Source: Campylobacterales bacterium
GTDB taxonomy: Bacteria; Campylobacterota_A; Desulfurellia; JAADFJ01
Length of the DNA stretch: 10,353 bases
Direction of reading: 5' to 3'
NCBI GenBank assembly: GCA_027080125.1
Contig: JALWSW010000230.1
Span: 1-10,353, forward strand
Each line of letters begins with the position of its first letter. Within the stretch, counting starts at the first letter, position 1. Shown in pieces: positions 6,711 through 10,353 of this stretch. The translations under genes were made by a program, and so were the position numbers. Under the pieces are notes generated by a model. It saw only the letters and a list, made by a program, of their open reading frames with translations, was not told where the DNA came from and did not search any database.

Positions 6711-7550
6711 CTATATCAGGATATACTTATAACATTGCATAATTATTGGAAGGAAAATGGCTGTGTTATACTTCAGCCGTATGACATGGAAGTTGGAGCT
6801 GGCACGTTCCATCATGCAACATTTTTGGGGGTGCTTGGAAGCAAACCGTTCAGATGTGCTTACGTTCAACCCTCGCGTCGTCCGACCGATGGCAGATATG
6901 GTGAGAATCCGAACAGACTGCAGCACTATTATCAATATCAGGTTATATTAAAACCTTCTCCGATTGATTCTCAGGAGTTATATCTGAAAAGTCTTGAGGC
7001 GCTTGGAATAGAGACAAAAAAACATGATATACGGTTTGTAGAGGATAACTGGCAGTCTCCTACGCTTGGAGCCTGGGGGCTTGGATGGGAGGTTTGGCTT
7101 GACGGAATGGAGATAAGCCAGTTCACCTATTTTCAGCAGGTCGGAGGCGTTAATCTTAATCCGATATCCTGCGAGCTGACATACGGAACCGAAAGAATTG
7201 CGATGTATCTTCAGAAAAAGCAATCGGTTTTTGATATTCAGTGGAGCAAAGACTACACTTATGGAGATATTCATCTTTCCGATGAAAATGTATATTCAAA
7301 ATATAATTTTGAAACAGCCAATATTGAAATGTTATTTAAGCTTTTTAACGAATATGAAGCCGAAGGGCTTCGTCTGCTTGAGGCCGGTCTTATCAAGCCT
7401 GCTTATGACTGTTGCATAAAATGCTCTCATCTGTTTAACCTTCTTGATGCCAGAGGCGCGATTAGCGTTACCGAAAGAACCAACTATATAAGGCGTGTCA
7501 GAAAACTTGCTATAGGCGCGGCTCAAATGTATTCGGAGCAGGAGGCATAG
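6708..7550 (+). CDS. glyQ: Glycyl-tRNA synthetase alpha subunit
   Basis: GlyQ is the catalytic subunit of the alpha2-beta2 glycyl-tRNA synthetase. It activates glycine with ATP and transfers it to tRNA-Gly. The 280 residues contain the family's near-invariant blocks: CVILQPYDMEVGAGTFH (19-35), AYVQPSRRPTDGRYGENP (51-68), VEDNWQSPTLGAWGLGWEVW from about 111, MEISQFTYFQQVGG and CELTYGTERIAMYL. The length is slightly below the roughly 290-300 of many homologues. The start codon is TTG, chosen because it alone fits both the N-terminal family sequence and the ribosome binding site at 6695-6700. The stop codon directly touches the glyS start, fitting equal production of both subunits. The 87 bases upstream (6621-6707) are too short for a T-box leader and show no clear promoter. 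Confidence 0.98.
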   Translation: MLYQDILITLHNYWKENGCVILQPYDMEVGAGTFHHATFLGVLGSKPFRCAYVQPSRRPTDGRYGENPNRLQHYYQYQVILKPSPIDSQELYLKSLEALGIETKKHDIRFVEDNWQSPTLGAWGLGWEVWLDGMEISQFTYFQQVGGVNLNPISCELTYGTERIAMYLQKKQSVFDIQWSKDYTYGDIHLSDENVYSKYNFETANIEMLFKLFNEYEAEGLRLLEAGLIKPAYDCCIKCSHLFNLLDARGAISVTERTNYIRRVRKLAIGAAQMYSEQEA

Positions 7551-9572
7551 ATGGAGCTGTTTTTAGAGATACTAACCGAAGAGCTGCCCACAAGCGAGGT
7601 TGTTGGTTTTGAAGATGCCGGAAGAGGCTATTTTAAGGAGCTATTTGACAAGAATGATATTGAAGCCAATTCCGTAGAGTTCTATTTTACTCCCAGAAGA
7701 ATCGTTTTATCTGCCGATCTTGAGCCGTTCAGAAAGAAAACAAGCAAACTAATCAGAGGCCCTCGTTCTCCTCTTATCAAATCCGGTAAATTTTCAGAAG
7801 CGGCAATGGGATTTGCCAAAGGTCTTAAGGTTGCCCCTGAAACACTCATAGAAAAAGATGGAAGCATCTGGGCGGAAAAAACAACCGGTGGAGAGCCTGT
7901 CGAACCGTTTATTGCAGAGATTGTCTCTTCGTTTATCACCGGATTTCCGTTCAAAAAGCGAATGAGATGGATAGATGAAAACATTACATTTGCCAGACCG
8001 ATTCACCAGATAGTTTGTCTTTACGGCAAAAAGAAGTTGAATCTTGAAATCAGCAAGATACCGGTATCTTTATCAACATCAGGTCACCGGTTTCTTGCGC
8101 CGGATCCGTTTGAGGTTACAGGATTTGCTCAATATAAGCATAAACTTAAAGAAGCTATGGTTATTTTATCCGATCAGGAAAGAAGAAGAATGATCAGAGA
8201 GGCTGCCGGTCAACTGGCAGAGCAGTTCGGAGGAGATCTCCTGATTGACGAAGCGCTTGTTCAGGAAAATGCTGCGCTTGTCGAGTATCCGTTTGCGGTA
8301 GGCGGCAATTTTCATAGACTGTTTTTAAAACTGCCTAAAGAGGTTCTTATAACATCTATGAAAAATCATCAGCGCTTTTTTGCCGTTATTGATTCGGACG
8401 GAGAACTTATGCCTTATTTTATAGCAATCTCAAATACCCCTCAATCTCATATTATACGTGAAGGATTTGAAAAGGTCCTAACTGCCCGCTTTACCGATGC
8501 CCTTTTCTTTTTTGATGAGGATAGAAAGATTCCGTTTGAGAAGTTTGGCGATAAGCTGTCAAAGATTGTTTATCATGAGGCTCTTGGGTCAGTTTCCGAA
8601 CGTGTAAATCGAATCGAAAAGATTGCGCTTTTTATATCAGAGATTAGCTCCATAGGCAAAGCCGAATATGTCAGCAGAGCAGCCAGGCTTTGCAAAAACG
8701 ACCTTGTTACCGAGATGGTTGGGGAGTTTCCTGAATTGCAGGGAATAATGGGCAGAATATATGCCGGATCCGAAAACGAGGAGGTCGCAAGAGCCATCCA
8801 AGAGCAATACCTTCCAAGTGGTATCAATTCTCCGCTTCCTGAAACCGAAACCGGTATTGTGTTGGCGTTGGCGGAAAAATTTGAGCTTCTCTCATCGATA
8901 GGTTCTGTGGAAATGCCAACCGGAAACGCAGATCCTTATGGTCTCAGAAGGGCGGCAATCGGCATTATCAGAATTTTGCTTGATAAAAAGATTGATCTGG
9001 ATTTGGATAAGATTTTTGATTTTGCCTATAATATTTTAGAGATAAAAAAGAAAAATAGTGTTGAAAAAATAAAGTGGTTCTTTAATGAACGTTTCAGGGT
9101 TATTGCAATAGACAGAGGTATGAGATATGATATTTTCGATGCTGTAAACTACCAATCTACCGGTGAAGCTAAGGCGCTAAACTGTTTGGATAGTTACAGA
9201 AGAGCCAAAGCGATAGAGGAGTTTTTAAAAACCGGCAAGGACAAGACGCTTCTTTTCAAAAGAATTGCCCATATTGTTCCTGATGATTTCAAACCGACCG
9301 AGATTGAATTAAAGAGATTGACCAAACCGGAGAAACTGGTATATGAAAGCTATCAGATGGTTAAAGATAAATTTGATGCTTATTTTGCCAAAAAGGCATA
9401 TCTTGAGTGCATAACTGCTCTGGCTGGTCTATCTAAGGCTATAGACAATTTTTTTGACAGCGTAATGGTTATGGATAAGGATCCAGTATTAAAAAATAAT
9501 AGGCTGACAATTTTATATAAGCTCAAACAGCTTCAGGATAAGATTGCAGATTTTAATTTAATCAATATATAG
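7551..9572 (+). CDS. glyS: Glycyl-tRNA synthetase beta subunit
   Basis: GlyS is the tRNA-recognition subunit of the tetrameric glycyl-tRNA synthetase and works only with GlyQ. The 673 residues start with the hallmark ELFLEILTEELPT, followed by FYFTPRRIVL and the GPR block. The middle part has FARPIHQIVCLYG, TSMKNHQRFFAV and the HD-like region with TEMVGEFPELQGIMGR. PTGNADPYGLRRAAIGIIRI comes next. The C-terminal 90 residues or so form a helical anticodon-binding-like domain. A small deviation is LAEKFELL where most relatives have LADKLDTL, a conservative change. AGGAGG at 7540-7545, inside the end of glyQ, lies 5 bases before the ATG. The ATG follows the glyQ stop with no gap, implying coupled translation. 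Length and motifs indicate an intact gene. Confidence 0.98.
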   Translation: MELFLEILTEELPTSEVVGFEDAGRGYFKELFDKNDIEANSVEFYFTPRRIVLSADLEPFRKKTSKLIRGPRSPLIKSGKFSEAAMGFAKGLKVAPETLIEKDGSIWAEKTTGGEPVEPFIAEIVSSFITGFPFKKRMRWIDENITFARPIHQIVCLYGKKKLNLEISKIPVSLSTSGHRFLAPDPFEVTGFAQYKHKLKEAMVILSDQERRRMIREAAGQLAEQFGGDLLIDEALVQENAALVEYPFAVGGNFHRLFLKLPKEVLITSMKNHQRFFAVIDSDGELMPYFIAISNTPQSHIIREGFEKVLTARFTDALFFFDEDRKIPFEKFGDKLSKIVYHEALGSVSERVNRIEKIALFISEISSIGKAEYVSRAARLCKNDLVTEMVGEFPELQGIMGRIYAGSENEEVARAIQEQYLPSGINSPLPETETGIVLALAEKFELLSSIGSVEMPTGNADPYGLRRAAIGIIRILLDKKIDLDLDKIFDFAYNILEIKKKNSVEKIKWFFNERFRVIAIDRGMRYDIFDAVNYQSTGEAKALNCLDSYRRAKAIEEFLKTGKDKTLLFKRIAHIVPDDFKPTEIELKRLTKPEKLVYESYQMVKDKFDAYFAKKAYLECITALAGLSKAIDNFFDSVMVMDKDPVLKNNRLTILYKLKQLQDKIADFNLINI

Positions 9573-9581
9573 GAGAGAAAT

Positions 9582-10353
9582 ATGCCGCTTAATATACAAG
9601 ATGAGCCCGGGCTTACATTTGAAGATGTTCTGCTTTTGCCCAATTATTCTGAGATCATGCCAAATGAGGTGGACTTGAGCATTGCTATAAAGGATGATCT
9701 AAAGCTCAATACACCGATAATTTCTGCTGCTATGGATACGGTAACTGAGCATCAGATGGCAATAAGCATGGCAAGAGAAGGAGGTTTTGGGGTTATACAT
9801 CGCAATATGCCGATAGAAGAGCAGGCGTTTCAGGTTGAGCGCGTAAAGAAAAGCGAAAGTGGAATGATTATCGATCCTATAACCGAGAGAGCCGATGCGC
9901 CGATATCCAAAGCGATTGAGATTATGAGGCAATTTCATATATCCGGCGTGCCTATCACCGATGAGAATGGCAAGCTTCTTGGAATCATAACAAACAGAGA
10001 TATACGCTTTGAAAAAGATTACAACATTCCTATAAAAGAGGTTATGACCACCTCGCCGCTTGTCACCGCTCCTGTTGGAACAACGCTGGAGGAGGCGATC
10101 GGTTATCTGAAAAGTCATAAAATCGAGAAACTTCCGGTAGTGGATGAGAACCATCATCTTAAAGGGCTTATTACCATAAAAGATATTAATAAGAGGGAAA
10201 AATATCCTATGGCTTCCAAAGATTCACACGGCAGATTGATTGCTGCTGCGGCTGTAGGAGTTTCTGATTTCAAAGAGCGCTCAAAGCGACTTGTGGAAGC
10301 AGGTGTTGATATCATCGTGGTTGATTCTGCTCATGCTCATTCCAAGGCGATAC
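9582..10353 (+). CDS. guaB: Inosine-5'-monophosphate dehydrogenase, 5' part (3' end outside window)
   Basis: GuaB oxidises IMP to XMP with NAD+, the first committed step of GMP synthesis. The first 257 codons are present with no stop. LTFEDVLLLPNYSE opens the TIM barrel, followed by TPIISAAMDTVTEHQMAI and GGFGVIHRNM. The inserted CBS pair covers about residues 95-143 (ending TNRDIRF) and 152-206, which is the nucleotide-sensing regulatory module. The barrel resumes with KDSHGRLIAAAAVGV. The last visible part is VVDSAHAHSKAI, corresponding to the family motif D(S/T)(A/S)HGHS that contacts NAD; here Ala252 replaces the usual Gly. The active-site Cys loop lies beyond the window. AGGAG (9571-9575), touching the glyS stop, is 6 bases before the ATG. 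The 9-base gap after glyS suggests the same transcript. Confidence 0.97.
   Translation, partial: MPLNIQDEPGLTFEDVLLLPNYSEIMPNEVDLSIAIKDDLKLNTPIISAAMDTVTEHQMAISMAREGGFGVIHRNMPIEEQAFQVERVKKSESGMIIDPITERADAPISKAIEIMRQFHISGVPITDENGKLLGIITNRDIRFEKDYNIPIKEVMTTSPLVTAPVGTTLEEAIGYLKSHKIEKLPVVDENHHLKGLITIKDINKREKYPMASKDSHGRLIAAAAVGVSDFKERSKRLVEAGVDIIVVDSAHAHSKAI

Noticed and set aside
6689..6742. 17-codon frame from ATG 6689 overlapping the glyQ start
   Set aside because: It lies out of frame across the glyQ ribosome binding site; the purine-rich stretch is better explained as the glyQ binding site.
6757..6951. 64-codon + strand frame inside glyQ
   Set aside because: It is out of frame within invariant GlyQ blocks, so it is a shadow of that gene.
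9699..10157. 152-codon minus-strand frame opposite guaB
   Set aside because: The + strand encodes unmistakable GuaB with CBS domains; the minus frame has no recognisable motif.

Overview
The window is a dense, one-directional stretch of bacterial housekeeping genes. All nine genes are on the + strand, with short gaps or overlaps between most neighbours. Coding DNA looks moderately A+T rich and uses ATA (Ile) and AGA (Arg) codons freely. The tetrameric-type glycyl-tRNA synthetase (separate glyQ and glyS), type I phosphatidylserine decarboxylase and NusA-InfB-RbfA order indicate a bacterium with phosphatidylethanolamine membranes, probably Gram-negative. I cannot place it more closely; a deltaproteobacterial-like or Deferribacterota-like lineage is only a guess.

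Layout: 1-591 is the 3' part of nusA (S1 end, KH1, KH2). infB (584-2809) overlaps it by 8 bases. At 2815-4122 a single open frame encodes RbfA joined directly to an NrnA-type DHH phosphoesterase. truB follows at 4131-4994. A 185-base gap (4995-5179) holds no convincing gene. Then come psd (5180-5992), a rhomboid protease gene (6006-6620), an 87-base gap, glyQ (6708-7550, TTG start), glyS (7551-9572) and the 5' part of guaB (9582 to the window end).

The first block (nusA, infB, rbfA-nrnA, truB) is the classic transcription/translation operon: elongation and antitermination, initiation, 30S maturation, nanoRNA/pAp clearance and tRNA pseudouridine-55 formation. The usual ribF and rpsO do not follow truB. 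The second block joins membrane lipid synthesis (psd) and an intramembrane protease to glycine tRNA charging and the first committed step of GTP synthesis. I see no tRNA, rRNA, CRISPR array, insertion sequence or clear intrinsic terminator.

The most interesting item is the RbfA-NrnA fusion. The junction has no stop codon. However, a GGAGGAG motif lies 6 bases before an in-frame TTG exactly where a stand-alone NrnA would be expected to begin. The locus may therefore make both a 435-residue fusion and a separate 318-residue NrnA. glyQ in the same window clearly appears to use a TTG start behind a strong ribosome binding site, so TTG initiation is plausible here.
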